A stretch of 21,496 nucleotides of DNA from NCBI GenBank assembly GCA_010014835.2, contig JAAAKB020000005.1:262527-284022 (forward strand), in the 5' to 3' direction. Under the pieces are notes generated by a model. That model was not told the origin of the DNA. It saw nothing but the letters and a program-made list of their open reading frames with translations, and ran no database searches. Within the stretch, counting starts at the first letter, position 1. Every line of letters begins with the position of its first letter. This DNA is from Apostichopus leukothele (taxonomy: Eukaryota; Echinodermata; Holothuroidea; Aspidochirotida; Stichopodidae). Below are positions 21,073 to 21,496 of the stretch, piece by piece. Made by a program: the position numbers and the translations under genes.

Positions 21073-21108
21073 ACAACGCCCGGTCAAGCTAACCATAGCG
21101 GGCGGTGT
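21073..21108. repeat. CpG-rich hairpin ACAACGCCCG / CGGGCGGTGT
   Basis: ACAACGCCCG (21073-21082) faces CGGGCGGTGT (21099-21108), 9 of 10 pairing, with a 16-nt loop. The surrounding 21057-21125 is unusually GC- and CpG-rich for this window. Confidence 0.65.
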
Positions 21109-21496
21109 ACTCCAAGGAGCAGCTTGAGAGAAAAAGTTCATCATCCTCTCATTCAATGTTGTCTTTGGGTTGGAAAGATTTCTGGGCTCAATAATGATGT
21201 GGCAAAAGACAAAAATTACAGATTCTCAGGATTTATCCAATCTTTCATAAGTGTTTGACATTTTCAGGCAAAATAACTTTTTCGTGTTCATTCCTTGTAA
21301 AAGTGTTGGTGGCTGCAAGCCAGATAATTCTTTTTTTTTTCTTTGTCACCTTTGCAGTATTTTTGCTCTGCTCAATATTCCCATTGTTTTCCCATTTTAT
21401 TTTCTTGAGCCAGAGACTTAACTATCACTACTACTCTGTGTCATTGCTTAATCTGCCCTTGTATCAGAAAATGGGGCAGCTTTTTGGAATGGCGGG

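Larger units (their letters stand above)
20675..21496. other. Downstream flank, no gene recognised
   Basis: No coding exon or RNA gene is visible. It contains a G-rich run (20939-20954) and a short CpG-rich hairpin segment (21073-21108). The longest reverse ORF (86 codons, 20774-21034) crosses the G-run and shows low-complexity Pro-rich sequence typical of chance translation. Confidence 0.5.

Noticed and set aside
21057-21125. tRNA or tRNA-derived SINE in the GC-rich segment
   Set aside because: No A-box or B-box promoter words and no cloverleaf; only a single stem-loop can be drawn.
1-21496. CRISPR array, defence system, operon or intact transposon
   Set aside because: No regularly spaced repeats, no transposase or reverse transcriptase-like frames, and the window is clearly spliced animal DNA.

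Overview
This is animal nuclear DNA: AT-rich, intron-rich, with microsatellites, homopolymer runs and no prokaryotic-style gene packing. One protein-coding gene can be read with confidence. It is a complete six-exon gene on the + strand for a MAX dimerization protein of the MXD/MXI1 (Mad) family. Joining the exons at consensus GT/AG sites gives an uninterrupted 194-residue product (585 nt with stop) carrying an N-terminal SIN3-interaction helix, a basic-helix-loop-helix domain, a leucine zipper and an acidic serine-rich tail. The sequence is closest to vertebrate MXI1/MXD1 but clearly diverged. That, together with the repeat content, suggests a marine invertebrate, perhaps an echinoderm or other deuterostome; the taxon is inferred only.

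Layout: positions 1-1490 are upstream DNA. The first ~130 bases look like a degenerate end of a dispersed repeat with several ACGTT units. A TATA/CCAAT promoter candidate lies near 1488-1535 (a second TATA lies at 1044), followed by a putative 5' UTR with two short upstream ORFs. Coding exons are 1746-1815, 2045-2123, 3234-3266 (a 33-nt micro-exon), 14943-15057, 18328-18493 and 19729-19850. Introns are 229, 1110, 11676, 3270 and 1235 bases. The 3' UTR follows, with polyadenylation signals at 20328 (AATAAA) and 20656 (ATTAAA). The rest, to 21496, is non-coding flank with G-rich and hairpin-forming segments.

By family knowledge, the product would pair with MAX through the bHLH-zipper, bind CACGTG E-boxes and recruit the SIN3-HDAC corepressor through its N-terminal helix, opposing MYC. 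Points worth a second look are: an in-frame upstream acceptor that could insert 24 residues between helix 2 and the zipper; a SIN3-binding helix with non-standard residues; a two-residue shortening exactly at the exon 1/2 junction; a long imperfect hairpin in intron 4; and several repeat-like palindromes in introns. I found no new multi-gene system, CRISPR array, tRNA, rRNA or intact transposon.
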